Origin: Nocardioides sp.
GTDB lineage: Bacteria; Actinomycetota; Actinomycetes; Propionibacteriales; Nocardioidaceae
Direction: 5' to 3'
NCBI GenBank assembly: GCA_030698375.1
Contig: JAUYLL010000004.1
Coordinates: 1 to 59,865 of the forward strand
DNA length: 59,865 nt
The translations under genes were made by a program, and so were the position numbers. How positions within the stretch are numbered: position 1 is the first letter of the stretch; each line of letters opens with the position of its first letter. Positions 28,376 through 36,175 of this stretch are shown here, piece after piece. The notes beneath the pieces were generated by a model. That model saw only the letters and a list, made by a program, of their open reading frames with translations. It was not told the origin of the DNA and ran no database searches.

Positions 28376-28453
28376 ATGCACGTCGAATGCCGCGTGGCCC
28401 ATCCGACGTTCCACGGCCCGATCCCCTACCCGTCCGCTCTTTGGGCATCCCAG

Positions 28454-28666
28454 TCAGACCTCGCCGTCGTCGCTGCGGGTTCGCCCCGCGAGGACGCCGT
28501 CCAGCTCTGCACTGCTCGCCGTCACCCGACCCATCTCCTCCCCGCCGTCGCAGGTGAAGAGACCCACCACGACGGACCCCTCGGACCGGGCCAGCACGCG
28601 CCAGTGACCGCCGGAGGTCTCCCACCGCTCGAGCACGGCTGCCGGGTCCGCGTGCTCCTCGGTCAT
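28454..28666 (-). CDS. 70-residue conserved-looking hypothetical protein
   Basis: 70 aa, from ATG 28666 (TEEHADPAAVLERWETSG) to 28454. A tryptophan-bearing strand (GGHWRVLARSEGSVVVGLF) leads to TCDGGEEMGRVTASS, a compact alpha-beta arrangement without membrane segments. The stretch CDGGEEM looks like a conserved loop, and I believe similar short proteins occur in related actinomycetes, but that is memory, not a search. There is no clear ribosome-binding site. Downstream on the minus strand of the HAD gene, possibly the last member of that transcript. Confidence 0.6.
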   Translation of the reverse strand: MTEEHADPAAVLERWETSGGHWRVLARSEGSVVVGLFTCDGGEEMGRVTASSAELDGVLAGRTRSDDGEV

Positions 28667-28707
28667 GGCGTCGAGCGTAGTAGCGCCAGGCTCGTTGACA
28701 CCCGGAC

Positions 28708-29448
28708 TCAGCCCAGTTGATCCGCCAGCTCGCCGAGCGATCGCGCCGTGAGGTCCGGCGCCGTGAAGTACGCCGGGTAGGGGCCGCCGGCCCGGTTGAT
28801 CCAGGCCGTGGCGAGGCCGGCCCGCGCCGCGCCATCGATGTCCCACGGGTGGACCGCCACGAGCATCGCGTCCTGCGGGTCGACCTCGCACCGCTCGAGC
28901 GCGTAGGCGTAGGACCCCGCCGCCGGCTTCCAGATGCCCGCCTCCTCCACCGAGAGCAGAGCCTCGAACTGGTCGAGGACGCCGGCGCGCTCGAGGAGCG
29001 CCTCGGCGACCGACGTCGCGCCGTTGCTCAGGGTGACCAGGCGGATCCCCAGCCCCCGCAGCGCGCGCACCCCGTCCGGGACGTCCGGGTGCACGACCAG
29101 ACCGGAGAAACCCTCCATCACGTGCTGGACGGCCTTGTCGACGGGCCGGTCCAGCGGCTGCCCGTGCAGGCTGACCGCCAGAGCCTCGGCCGCGATGTCG
29201 GCGAACGACTCGCTGGCGTCCACCACGGTCAGCGAGAAGCCGTCCCGCAGCAGCCCGGCGAACCACACCGTCGCCAGGGACGGCGGGGCCCCGACGTCTG
29301 CGAACCGCTCCCCCATCGCACTCATATCGGAGAGGGTCTCGTTGACGTCGAAGACGAGGACCGCCGGTCGCCGCGGTCCGTCCGGGCTCACCGGGTGGTC
29401 GGCGCTGGGGAGGCTCGGGTCCATCGGCTCACTCGGCTCGGTCGCCAT
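28708..29448 (-). CDS. Haloacid dehalogenase type II-like HAD hydrolase
   Basis: 246 aa. The nucleophile Asp lies in VLVFDVNETLSD (motif I), motif II in VTLSNGATS, the Lys in GIWKPAAGSYAYAL (motif III), and the acidic motif IV in LVAVHPWDIDGA. The cap is of the C1 type used by L-2-haloacid dehalogenases. The reaction is hydrolysis of a carbon-halogen or phosphate bond through an aspartyl intermediate; the type II group hydrolyses 2-haloacids, but phosphatases share the fold. ATG at 29448 with GAGGAT 7 nt upstream. It lies 10 bp downstream of the thioredoxin-like gene on the same strand, in an operon-like run. Confidence 0.82.
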   Translation of the reverse strand: MATEPSEPMDPSLPSADHPVSPDGPRRPAVLVFDVNETLSDMSAMGERFADVGAPPSLATVWFAGLLRDGFSLTVVDASESFADIAAEALAVSLHGQPLDRPVDKAVQHVMEGFSGLVVHPDVPDGVRALRGLGIRLVTLSNGATSVAEALLERAGVLDQFEALLSVEEAGIWKPAAGSYAYALERCEVDPQDAMLVAVHPWDIDGAARAGLATAWINRAGGPYPAYFTAPDLTARSLGELADQLG

Positions 29449-29458
29449 CTGTTCATCC

Positions 29459-29785
29459 TCACAATCGAGCTGGTCCACCAGAGTCGCGCAGCGCCTCGAG
29501 CGCCGTACGGATCTGGTCGTGGGTGGGGAGGTCCATCCGGCAGCGCGGCGCCCCCGCCACCGGCGCGCCGGTGGCGATGTCGAGGCCGTCGACGACGAGC
29601 GTGGGCGAGGGGTGGTCGCCCACCACGGTCTCCACCGGCTCGTCCCCCATGCCCGTCTCGGCGAGGCACTCCCGGAGCTCGTCCACAAGGCGTTCCACCA
29701 GCGGGCAGTCGGGAACCTGCAGAATGCGGATCCGGTGGTCCGCCGGGCGGCTCCCGCTTGCGGCCCCGGGCCCCGGCCTATCCAC
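29459..29785 (-). CDS. Thioredoxin-fold protein related to small alkylmercury-lyase-like proteins
   Basis: 108 aa. After a short polar N-terminus the fold starts with RIRILQVPDCPLVERLVDEL, a strand followed by a single-Cys active-site-like turn, and SPTLVVDGLDIATG is the cis-Pro strand of a thioredoxin-like domain. Such short proteins are often annotated alkylmercury lyase in actinobacteria and occur beside Crp/Fnr regulators; no evidence of mercury chemistry can be seen, since only one Cys is in the motif. GTG start at 29785 overlaps the end of the decayed Crp/Fnr gene by 8 bp. Function uncertain, probably redox or thiol related. Confidence 0.65.
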   Translation of the reverse strand: MDRPGPGAASGSRPADHRIRILQVPDCPLVERLVDELRECLAETGMGDEPVETVVGDHPSPTLVVDGLDIATGAPVAGAPRCRMDLPTHDQIRTALEALRDSGGPARL

Positions 29786-30010
29786 CGACTGCTCGCAGCC
29801 CGTCGACGTCCAGCACGGTGATCCGTCCCCGGCCCAGCGTGATGAGGCCCCGGGCAGCGAGCTTGCCCAGCCGGCGGCCCATCGTCTCGGCGATCCGCGT
29901 CGCGATCCGCGGGTCACCGAGCAGCAGGCGACGGACATCGGCCTTGTTCATCACACAACCGCCGACGGGCTCAGGCAGACCAGAGCGACGTCGACGTCGG
30001 CGGCGGTCAT
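29778..30010 (-). pseudogene. Decayed Crp/Fnr-family regulator (two internal deletions)
   Basis: Two pieces remain. A 19-codon frame at 30010-29951 (MTAADVDVAL...) may be the original N-terminus. A 57-codon frame at 29951-29778 reads CVMNKADVRRLLLGDPRIAT (its first two residues in frame upstream of the ATG), then RIAETMGRRLGK and directly LAARGLITLGRGRITVLD. In intact relatives the helix-turn-helix lies between GRRL and LAARGL; here it is gone, as is nearly all of the cNMP-binding domain. The two frames overlap as ATGA, an arrangement possibly due to chance in decay. The surviving peptide cannot bind DNA by the usual helix-turn-helix. It still overlaps the downstream thioredoxin-like gene by 8 bp, so translation may be retained for coupling. 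Confidence 0.65.
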
Positions 30011-30312
30011 CACCCGTCCTCGTCGACCGGGCGGACCTCGACGCCATTCCAGAACGCGACGTGGGTCTTGACCTTCGTCGCGAGGAAGGTCGGCTTGCGG
30101 TAGACCCAGGCCGCGTCGGGGTTGACCACCCCGTCCACCTCGACGGTGAGATAGCTGGCCTTGCCCTTCCACAGGCACAGGCTCGTCGTCGAGCTCGGCC
30201 GGAAGTGCTCCGAGCGCAGCGACTCCTCGGGGAAGTAGCGGTTGCCCTCCACGACGACGGTCTCGTCGCTCTCGGCGATCACCGCACCTCCGAACACGGC
30301 CTGCATCCTCAT
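30010..30312 (-). CDS. DUF427 family protein
   Basis: 100 aa, the usual length for DUF427. Family motifs are VIAESDETVVVEGNRYFP, the conserved CLWKGKASYLTVEVDG centre, and NPDAAWVYRKPTFLATKVKTHVAFW. The fold is a small beta barrel; no function is established. The start overlaps the upstream glutaredoxin-like gene by 4 bp (30309-30312), and its stop overlaps the following short frame, so the run is transcribed as one unit. High confidence in family, none in function. Confidence 0.85.
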   Translation of the reverse strand: MRMQAVFGGAVIAESDETVVVEGNRYFPEESLRSEHFRPSSTTSLCLWKGKASYLTVEVDGVVNPDAAWVYRKPTFLATKVKTHVAFWNGVEVRPVDEDG

Positions 30313-30812
30313 GCGGACTCGTCCTCTCCGGGGTCATCAGGGGTGTCGGTCGGGGGACGGGTGAGCGTCCAGACAGCCACACCGGCCAGGAGTGCGAGAA
30401 CACCTGCGACGTTCAGGTCACGAGCGAGCAGCATGAACCCCAGGCTCAGAAAGACGACGAGCGCCAACGCCCGACCCAGTGCCAGCCCCGGTGACAGGCC
30501 GCCGTCCGGCCCCGAGGCGCCCGGTGAGGCGTACGACGCCGCGGCAGCAGACGGTTGCACCGGCTCCTGCCAGTCCCGGCCGAGCAGGGGCGCGAGGTCG
30601 CGCCAGGTCGGGTTGGTCAGCCAGGTCTCCCCCACCCGCACCGTCGGCACGGTCTCGGCCCCGCCGTTGGCCGCGCGCACGAGCTCGCGGGCCTCGGCGT
30701 CGGACCAGATGTTGCGCCAGGTCGCCTCGACCCCGCGGTCACGCAGCTCCGAGCGCAGGGTCCGGCAATACAGGCAGCCCGGTCTCCACAACACCTCCAC
30801 CTGCTCGCTCAC
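30309..30812 (-). CDS. Glutaredoxin/mycoredoxin-like domain fused to C-terminal membrane segments
   Basis: 167 aa. Residues 1-80 are a glutaredoxin fold: VEVLWRPGCLYCRTLRSEL with the active-site CLYC, and a TVPTVRVG cis-Pro strand. In actinobacteria this domain in mycoredoxins resolves mixed disulfides with mycothiol. After an Ala/Ser/Pro linker (about 85-105) two hydrophobic stretches (ALALVVFLSLGFMLLAR and VAGVLALLAGVAVWTL) form a hairpin, followed by a short acidic tail, so the domain is tethered to the membrane. First gene of a run with DUF427 (4-bp overlap). Confidence 0.82.
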   Translation of the reverse strand: MSEQVEVLWRPGCLYCRTLRSELRDRGVEATWRNIWSDAEARELVRAANGGAETVPTVRVGETWLTNPTWRDLAPLLGRDWQEPVQPSAAAASYASPGASGPDGGLSPGLALGRALALVVFLSLGFMLLARDLNVAGVLALLAGVAVWTLTRPPTDTPDDPGEDESA

Positions 30813-31129
30813 GGCGCGGACCTCCCCAGGGACCGGCCGTGCGGGGGAACGGAGGTGCGGGACATGTCAGGGGCCTCTCGGTGGGAGATCGTCCGGACCT
30901 CCGACGCTAGTCCCCGGGCGGTCACCGGGCCCAGGACGGGCCACGCGCGCCGACAGCCGGTTCAGCACGACCACGCAGGACTGTGGGGGACGAGATGAGC
31001 TTGGTCTCCAGGAAGGACCCGAGCCCCTCGACGTTGCCCTCGCGACCGAGACCCGACTTTCGAGCCGGCTCGCTGTCCACGGCGGTCCTGCGACGGCATC
31101 CGCCGGGTGCGGAAATGAGACAGCTCGGC
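30813..31129. other. Gene-free stretch between the glutaredoxin gene and mftR
   Basis: 317 bp with no gene I can support. A minus-strand frame encoding about 52 residues (ending near 30924, with SFLETKLISSPTVLRGR) has somewhat protein-like composition but no start signal, and could be a relic. The stretch near 30813-30830 probably holds the leader of the glutaredoxin transcript. Confidence 0.35.
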
Positions 31130-31735
31130 TCAGCGAGCGGAGCGTGCTCCTCGGCCGACCTGGTCGGAGAGGGCCGTCAGGCTCTGCGTCAGCAGCTCGG
31201 TGAGCGAGCGCTCGGGGTCGTCGAGCCACATCTCGTACGCCGTCATCGCCAGCGCGAGACCGACGTGACCGAGCAGCCGCGGCTCCAGGGCGTCGGCGCC
31301 GACGCCGAGTCGCGCGGCGGCGTACTCGGCGATGACCTGGCGCCACTCGCCGTAGCGCAGGGCGGAGTGGGCCTGCAGCGCCGGCGTCTCGAGGATCAGC
31401 CGCATCCGCTCCACGTGCGGAGGGGACGCCTCGGTCGGGAAGCGGTTGAACTCGACGATCCCGCTCCCGATGGCCTCGTAGAGGTCCAACCCCTCCGGGG
31501 TGTTCTCGAGGATCTCCCGGAACCCGGCCAGCGTCCGGTCGAACTGGCCCCAGGGGATGTCGTTCTTCGACCGGTAGTAGCGAAAGAGCGTGCGTCGCCC
31601 GACACCCACCGCCTCGGCGATGGCGTCGAGGGTGGTGGCCTCGAAGCCGCGGGCCCGGAAGAGCGTGAAGGCAGCCTGCTCGATGGCGCCGTGGCTGGTC
31701 ACCTCCGGCCGCCCGACCGATGCTCTGCGCGTCAC
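31130..31735 (-). CDS. mftR: TetR-family regulator of the mycofactocin cluster, MftR
   Basis: 201 aa. The N-terminal TetR helix-turn-helix is clear: AIEQAAFTLFRARGFEATTL then DAIAEAVGVGRRTLFRYYRSKNDIPWG, near residues 17-63, with the remainder an all-helical ligand domain (ERMRLILETPALQAH, SLTELLTQSLTAL). The RSKNDIPWGQFD segment is characteristic of MftR, which represses mft expression and responds to long-chain acyl-CoA in studied mycobacteria. It is divergent from mftA across an 84-bp gap that carries an inverted repeat, a probable operator. GTG start at 31735. Confidence 0.88.
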   Translation of the reverse strand: MTRRASVGRPEVTSHGAIEQAAFTLFRARGFEATTLDAIAEAVGVGRRTLFRYYRSKNDIPWGQFDRTLAGFREILENTPEGLDLYEAIGSGIVEFNRFPTEASPPHVERMRLILETPALQAHSALRYGEWRQVIAEYAAARLGVGADALEPRLLGHVGLALAMTAYEMWLDDPERSLTELLTQSLTALSDQVGRGARSAR

Positions 31736-31761
31736 GGTGGAAATGTAGGCCCTTTCATTAT

Positions 31762-31790
31762 TGCCACGAGTGCGTTTATTGTGAGTGGCA
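31762..31790. promoter_or_regulatory. Inverted repeat between mftR and mftA, candidate MftR operator
   Basis: TGCCAC (31762-31767) and GTGGCA (31785-31790) are perfect 6-bp arms separated by 17 bp of AT-rich sequence containing a second TTATTG (31776-31781; the first is at 31758-31763). The whole mftR-mftA gap is clearly AT-richer than the genes, as expected of divergent promoters. Assignment to MftR is by position only. Confidence 0.45.
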
Positions 31791-31819
31791 CGTCACATCC
31801 ACTGCGAGAGGACCGGCCG

Positions 31820-31921
31820 ATGAACCCCGAGAACCCCACCACCGAGCAGACCGACGAGTCGCTCACCGCCGAGACCCTGATCGAAGAGGTCTCGATCGAC
31901 GGCATGTGCGGCGTGTACTGA
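31820..31921 (+). CDS. mftA: Mycofactocin precursor peptide MftA
   Basis: 33 aa. It starts MNPENPTTEQTDES, contains the leader segment LTAETLIEEVSIDG, and ends with the hallmark core IDGMCGVY. MftC removes the carboxyl group of the C-terminal tyrosine and crosslinks it to the preceding valine, after which MftE and MftD give the redox cofactor. The stop TGA overlaps the mftB ATG by one base (TGATG at 31919-31923). It is below normal gene-finder size but unambiguous from its C-terminus and neighbours. Confidence 0.95.
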   Translation: MNPENPTTEQTDESLTAETLIEEVSIDGMCGVY

Positions 31922-32196
31922 TGCTCGACGAGCCCTGGACCCTGTCCCCCTCGGTGGCGCTGCGCCCGGAGTCGTTCGGTGCGCTGGCCTACCACTTCGG
32001 CAACCGCAAGCTGACGTTCCTGAAGCGTCCCGAGCTGGTGGCAGTGGTCCGGGCGCTCGGCGAGCAGCCCGACGTCCGCTCGGCGCTGGTCGCCGCGGGT
32101 GTCCCGGAGGCTCAGCACGCGGCGTACGCCGACGCGCTGGCGGGCCTGGCCCGCACCGACATGATCCGCCCCCGCAGCGAAGGAGTGGCCGCGTGA
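31921..32196 (+). CDS. mftB: Mycofactocin peptide chaperone MftB
   Basis: 91 aa. WTLSPSVALRPESFGALAYHFGNRKLTFLK is the PqqD-like RiPP recognition-element fold that binds the MftA leader and presents it to the radical SAM enzyme. A helical C-terminal half follows (HAAYADALAGLARTDMI). ATG at 31921 is within TGATG with mftA, and its stop overlaps the mftC start as GTGA, so all three genes are coupled. Confidence 0.93.
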   Translation: MLDEPWTLSPSVALRPESFGALAYHFGNRKLTFLKRPELVAVVRALGEQPDVRSALVAAGVPEAQHAAYADALAGLARTDMIRPRSEGVAA

Positions 32197-33443
32197 CCAT
32201 CGCGCCCGCACGTCCCACCCCCGGCACGTTGATCGAGGAGTTCGAGCTCGGCCTGGATGCCCCCATCTGCCTGACGTGGGAGCTGACGTACGCCTGCAAC
32301 CTCGAGTGCGCCCACTGCCTCTCGTCGTCGGGCCGCCGTGACCCGCGCGAGCTCACCACGGAGCAGTGCGAGGCCGTCATCGACGAGCTGCAGCGGATGC
32401 AGGTCTTCTACGTCAACATCGGCGGCGGCGAGCCCACGATCCGCTCCGACTTCTGGCACCTGCTCCAGTACGCCGTCGACCACCAGGTCGGGGTGAAGTT
32501 CTCCACCAACGGCTCGCGGATCACCCCCGAGCGGGCGCAGTTCCTCGCCTCCACCGACTACGTCGACGTGCAGATCTCCCTGGACGGCGCCACCGCGGAG
32601 GTCAACGACTACGTCCGCGGCCCCGGCTCCTACGACACCGCCCTCAAGGCACTGCAGAACCTGCAGGACGCCGGCTTCCAGGACGCCAAGATCAGCGTCG
32701 TCTGCACCCGGCAGAACATCGGCCAGCTCGACGAGTTCAAGGCCCTCGCCGACCGCTTCGGCGCGACCCTGCGGTTGACCCGGTTGCGCCCGTCCGGCCG
32801 CGGTGCGGACGTGTGGGACGAGTTGCACCCGCTGCCGGAGCAGCAGCGCGAGCTCTACGACTGGCTGATGGCCCGCGGCGAGGACGTCCTGACCGGTGAC
32901 TCGTTCTTCCACCTCGCGGCGTTCGGCGAGCCCCTGCCCGGACTCAACCTCTGCGGCGCCGGCCGGGTGGTCTGCCTGATCGACCCGATCGGCGACGTCT
33001 ACGCGTGCCCGTTCGCGATCCACGACAACTTTCTGGCCGGCAACCTGCTGACCGACGGCGGCTTCAAGCAGGTCTGGCAGACCTCCGAGCTCTTCCGCGA
33101 GCTCCGGTCCCCGCAGACCGGGGGAGCGTGTGCGAAGTGCGAGTTCTTCGACACCTGCCGCGGCGGCTGCATGGCCGCGAAGTTCTTCACCGGCCTGCCG
33201 CTCGACGGCCCCGACCCCGAGTGCGTCCAGGGGTACGGCGAGTCCGCCCTCGATCAGCTGAACCAGTCCGGGGGGCGGACGATCCCGGCCGCGAGCCAGG
33301 ACCACTCCAAGGCCGGGCCCACCCGCAACCAGCCGGTGATGCTCACCCTCACCCGGCGTCCCGACCTCACCCCGCCCAGCGCGCCGCCGACCTCCGCGTG
33401 CGCAGAGAGCCCGCTCGCCGGGTTCACTCCCCCATCGATCTGA
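32193..33443 (+). CDS. mftC: Mycofactocin radical SAM maturase MftC
   Basis: 416 aa. The radical SAM [4Fe-4S] motif is CNLECAHC (CxxxCxxC) near residue 37, followed by the GGGEPTIR SAM-binding motif and TRQNIGQLDE. The C-terminal SPASM domain has the cysteine cluster CGAGRVVC, YACPF, CAKCEFFDTCRGGC and the final DPEC. It oxidatively decarboxylates and crosslinks the C-terminal Val-Tyr of MftA. The last 45 residues are proline/threonine-rich and follow the SPASM domain as an unusual tail. GTG start in a 4-bp overlap with mftB. Confidence 0.95.
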   Translation: MTIAPARPTPGTLIEEFELGLDAPICLTWELTYACNLECAHCLSSSGRRDPRELTTEQCEAVIDELQRMQVFYVNIGGGEPTIRSDFWHLLQYAVDHQVGVKFSTNGSRITPERAQFLASTDYVDVQISLDGATAEVNDYVRGPGSYDTALKALQNLQDAGFQDAKISVVCTRQNIGQLDEFKALADRFGATLRLTRLRPSGRGADVWDELHPLPEQQRELYDWLMARGEDVLTGDSFFHLAAFGEPLPGLNLCGAGRVVCLIDPIGDVYACPFAIHDNFLAGNLLTDGGFKQVWQTSELFRELRSPQTGGACAKCEFFDTCRGGCMAAKFFTGLPLDGPDPECVQGYGESALDQLNQSGGRTIPAASQDHSKAGPTRNQPVMLTLTRRPDLTPPSAPPTSACAESPLAGFTPPSI

Positions 33444-33451
33444 GGACCTTC

Positions 33452-34720
33452 ATGCCTGTCAGCAAGCCCGAGTGGCTGCAGAACCCCTGGAAGCAGAACC
33501 CCTGGTTCGAGTCGGTCGCGGTGGCCCAGCAGCGCGCCCGCAAGCGCCTGCCGGCCCCCGTGTACGCCGCCCTGGTCGCCGGCTCCGAGCGCGGCCAGAC
33601 CATCAGCGACAACCAGAGCGCATTCGCCGAGCTCGGGGTCGCTCCCCACGTCGCCGGCCACCACGCCGAGCGCACGATGGGCACCACGGTGATGGGCCAC
33701 GACATCTCGCTCCCCGTCGTGATCAGCCCCACCGGCGTCCAGGCCGTGCACCCCGACGGCGAGGTCGCGGTCGCGCGAGCAGCCGCCTCGCGCCACACGA
33801 TCATGGGGCTGTCGAACTTCGCCTCCAAGTCGGTCGAGGAGGTCACCGCCACCGGCGCGCGCACCTTCTTCCAGATGTACTGGACCGGTGACCGCGACGT
33901 CGTCGTCCAGCGGATGCAGCGGGCCCACGACGCCGGCTCGCTCGGCCTGATCGCGACCCTCGACTGGTCCTTCTCGATGGGCCGCGACTGGGGCAGCCCC
34001 GAGATCCCCGAGAAGGTCGACCTGAAGACGATGGTCCGGATGGCACCGAAGGTCGCCACCAAGCCCCGCTGGCTCTGGGAGTTCGGCCGCACCGGTCAGA
34101 TCCCCGACCTGACCGCACCCAACCTGGCACCCCCCGGCGGGGATGCGCCCACGTTCTTCGCGGCGTACTACGAGTGGATGACGACGACGCCCCCGTCCTG
34201 GGACGACGTCGCGTGGATGCGTGAGCAGTGGGCGCAGATCAGCGGCGGCAAGCCCTTCATGCTCAAGGGCGTCTGCCGCGTCGACGACGCGCTCCGCGCC
34301 CGCGACGCCGGCGTCGCCGCGCTCTCGGTCTCCAACCACGGCGGCAACAACCTCGACGGCACACCCGCCGCGATCCGGATGGTCAAGCCGATCGCCGACG
34401 CCGTCGGCGCCGACCTCGACGTCGTCATGGACGGCGGCGTACGCCGTGGCTCCGACGTGGTCAAGGCCGTCGCCCTCGGCGCCCGCGCCGTGATGATCGG
34501 CCGCGCCTACCTGTGGGGCCTCGCCGCCAACGGCGAGGAGGGCGTCGGCAACGTGCTGGACGTGCTCCGCTCCGGGATCGACTCCGCGCTCCTCGGCCTC
34601 GGGGTGGCCTCGCTCGACGAGCTCACCCCCGAGCACCTCCTCGTGCCCGAGGGGTTCCACCGAGCGCTCGGGACGACCCGCCCCGCGGGCGCCCAGGCGA
34701 CCGCATGGACCCAGGGCTGA
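33452..34720 (+). CDS. mftD: Mycofactocin FMN-dependent dehydrogenase MftD
   Basis: 422 aa. An LldD-type TIM barrel with LPVVISPTGVQAVHPDGEVAVARAA, MLKGVCRVDDAL, the catalytic His in SVSNHGGNNLDG, and the FMN-phosphate loop VMDGGVRRGSDVVKAVALGARAVMIGRAY. MftD converts the cleaved aminodimethyl-valyl-tyramine derivative to an alpha-keto amide (premycofactocin). The N-terminus (SKPEWLQNPWKQNPWFES) is MftD-specific. ATG at 33452 with AGGA about 8 nt upstream. A second LldD-family protein is encoded near 2 kb, unlinked. Confidence 0.94.
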   Translation: MPVSKPEWLQNPWKQNPWFESVAVAQQRARKRLPAPVYAALVAGSERGQTISDNQSAFAELGVAPHVAGHHAERTMGTTVMGHDISLPVVISPTGVQAVHPDGEVAVARAAASRHTIMGLSNFASKSVEEVTATGARTFFQMYWTGDRDVVVQRMQRAHDAGSLGLIATLDWSFSMGRDWGSPEIPEKVDLKTMVRMAPKVATKPRWLWEFGRTGQIPDLTAPNLAPPGGDAPTFFAAYYEWMTTTPPSWDDVAWMREQWAQISGGKPFMLKGVCRVDDALRARDAGVAALSVSNHGGNNLDGTPAAIRMVKPIADAVGADLDVVMDGGVRRGSDVVKAVALGARAVMIGRAYLWGLAANGEEGVGNVLDVLRSGIDSALLGLGVASLDELTPEHLLVPEGFHRALGTTRPAGAQATAWTQG

Positions 34721-34722
34721 CC

Positions 34723-35403
34723 ATGCGGCTGGCCCAGGCGACCTCGGCTGAGACCGCGGATGCCGCCGTCGTGCTGGTGCCGGTCGGCTCGGTCGAGCAG
34801 CACGGCCCCCACCTGCCGCTGGAGACCGACACGATCATCGCCACCGCGGTGGCCGCGGGTGCGGCGGAGCGCCTGGGCGGCCGCGGGGCCGGGGTGTGGG
34901 TGGCACCGCCGTTGACCTACGGCTCCAGCGGGGAGCATCAGTCGTTCCCGGGCACCTCCTCGATCGGGACCGAGACGTTGCGGGGAGTCGTCGTCGAGCT
35001 CGTCCGCTCCCTGCGCACCTGGGCCGCCCGCGTCGTCCTGGTCAACGGGCACGGCGGCAACCTGACCGCGCTGCGCGAGGCCGTGGCGCAGCTGGTGGAC
35101 GAGGGCCACGACGTGGCCTGGGTGGCCTGCGCCACCGAGGACGTCGACCTGCACGCCGGACGCACCGAGACCTCGCTGCTGCTGCACCTTGCGCCATGGT
35201 CGGTGCGTCGCGACCGGGCCGAGGCCGGCAACACCCAGCCGCTGCCGGAGATCCTGCCCGCCCTAATGAGCGGGGGTGTCGCGGCGGTCTCGGCCAACGG
35301 TGTCCTCGGCGATCCGGCGGGCGCGTCCGCGGCCGAGGGACGGGCGGTGCTGGAGTCGATGGTCGACGACGTCGTGGCCCGGACGACGGCGGCCAGCCGG
35401 TGA
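34723..35403 (+). CDS. mftE: Mycofactocin precursor peptidase MftE
   Basis: 226 aa from the ATG at 34723 (232 aa from ATG 34705). Creatininase/MftE fold with PVGSVEQHGPHLPLETDTII carrying the metal ligands Glu-x-x-Gly-His and Asp, then SSGEHQSFPGTSSIGTETL, and the second metal cluster in VLVNGHGGN. It cleaves the C-terminal dipeptide from the modified precursor. The mftD stop is 2 bp before; AGGG lies 7 nt upstream of the chosen ATG. Its own stop overlaps the next gene as GTGA. Confidence 0.92.
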   Translation: MRLAQATSAETADAAVVLVPVGSVEQHGPHLPLETDTIIATAVAAGAAERLGGRGAGVWVAPPLTYGSSGEHQSFPGTSSIGTETLRGVVVELVRSLRTWAARVVLVNGHGGNLTALREAVAQLVDEGHDVAWVACATEDVDLHAGRTETSLLLHLAPWSVRRDRAEAGNTQPLPEILPALMSGGVAAVSANGVLGDPAGASAAEGRAVLESMVDDVVARTTAASR

Positions 35404-36164
35404 GCAGGGTCGCCCTGGTCACCGGGGCCGCCCGCGGCATCGGTGCGGCCACGGTGTCCCGCCTCGTGGCCGACGGGTGCCACGTCCTCGCCACCGACTC
35501 CTGCGAGGGTCCGCCCCTGGCCACCCGCGAGCAGCTCGAGGAGGTCGCCGAGCGCCACGGCGATCAGGTGATCTGCCGCGTGGTGGACGTCCGCGACCGC
35601 CGTGCCCTCGAGGAGGCGGCCGCGGAGGCCGTCCGCACCTGGGGACGGCTCGACGTCGCCGTCGCCGCAGCCGGGGTCGTCCGCGGGGGCCGCCCGTTGT
35701 GGGAGACCTCCGACGGCGACCTGCAGGACCTGTGGGAGGTCGTGGCCAAGGGCGTGTGGAACACCGCCGCGGCCACCGTCCCCGCCATGCTCGCCGGCCC
35801 GGACCCGCACGGCTGCCGCTTCGTCGCCGTCGCCTCCGCGGCTGCCAGCCAGGGGCTCTTCCACCTCGCCGCCTACAACGCCACCAAGCACGCCGTCGTC
35901 GGCATCGTGAAGGGGCTGGCCGCAGACCTGGTCGGCACCGGCGTCACGGCCAGTGCCGTCTCCCCCGGCTCGACCGACACCGAGATGCTCCGCGCCACGG
36001 CTGCGCTGTACGACGTCCCCGTCGACGAGCTCGTCCACCACCAGCTGATCCGCCGCGTCATCGACCCCGACGAGATCGCCGCCGCGATCGCCTTCTGCGC
36101 ATCGCCGGCCGGGGGGGTCGTCAACGGCAGCGTGCTGCACGCCGACGGCGGCTTCGAGGGCTGA
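35400..36164 (+). CDS. Mycofactocin-coupled SDR oxidoreductase
   Basis: 254 aa. Classical SDR with TGAARGIGAATVSRL, VAAAG, AVASAAASQG, and the YNATK motif holding Tyr and Lys. It sits inside the mft operon between mftE and mftF and starts with a GTG overlapping the mftE stop by 4 bp. Mycofactocin-coupled SDRs keep their nicotinamide tightly bound and pass electrons to mycofactocin; such a role is inferred here from location. The ending GGVVNGSVLHADGGFEG is the usual SDR C-terminus. Substrate unknown, probably an alcohol. Confidence 0.88.
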   Translation: MSRVALVTGAARGIGAATVSRLVADGCHVLATDSCEGPPLATREQLEEVAERHGDQVICRVVDVRDRRALEEAAAEAVRTWGRLDVAVAAAGVVRGGRPLWETSDGDLQDLWEVVAKGVWNTAAATVPAMLAGPDPHGCRFVAVASAAASQGLFHLAAYNATKHAVVGIVKGLAADLVGTGVTASAVSPGSTDTEMLRATAALYDVPVDELVHHQLIRRVIDPDEIAAAIAFCASPAGGVVNGSVLHADGGFEG

Positions 36165-36175
36165 GGAACCCGCCG

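Noticed and set aside
20905-28450. CRISPR array or prophage
   Set aside because: No regularly spaced repeats, and no integrase, terminase, portal or tail genes; only one 16-bp repeat pair.
29459-29785. Organomercurial lyase (MerB)
   Set aside because: Only about 108 residues with a single Cys in the motif; MerB is larger and needs two Cys and an Asp, and no mer genes are present.
28717-31203. 828-residue plus-strand frame
   Set aside because: Antisense of the HAD, thioredoxin-like, DUF427 and glutaredoxin genes; no motif.
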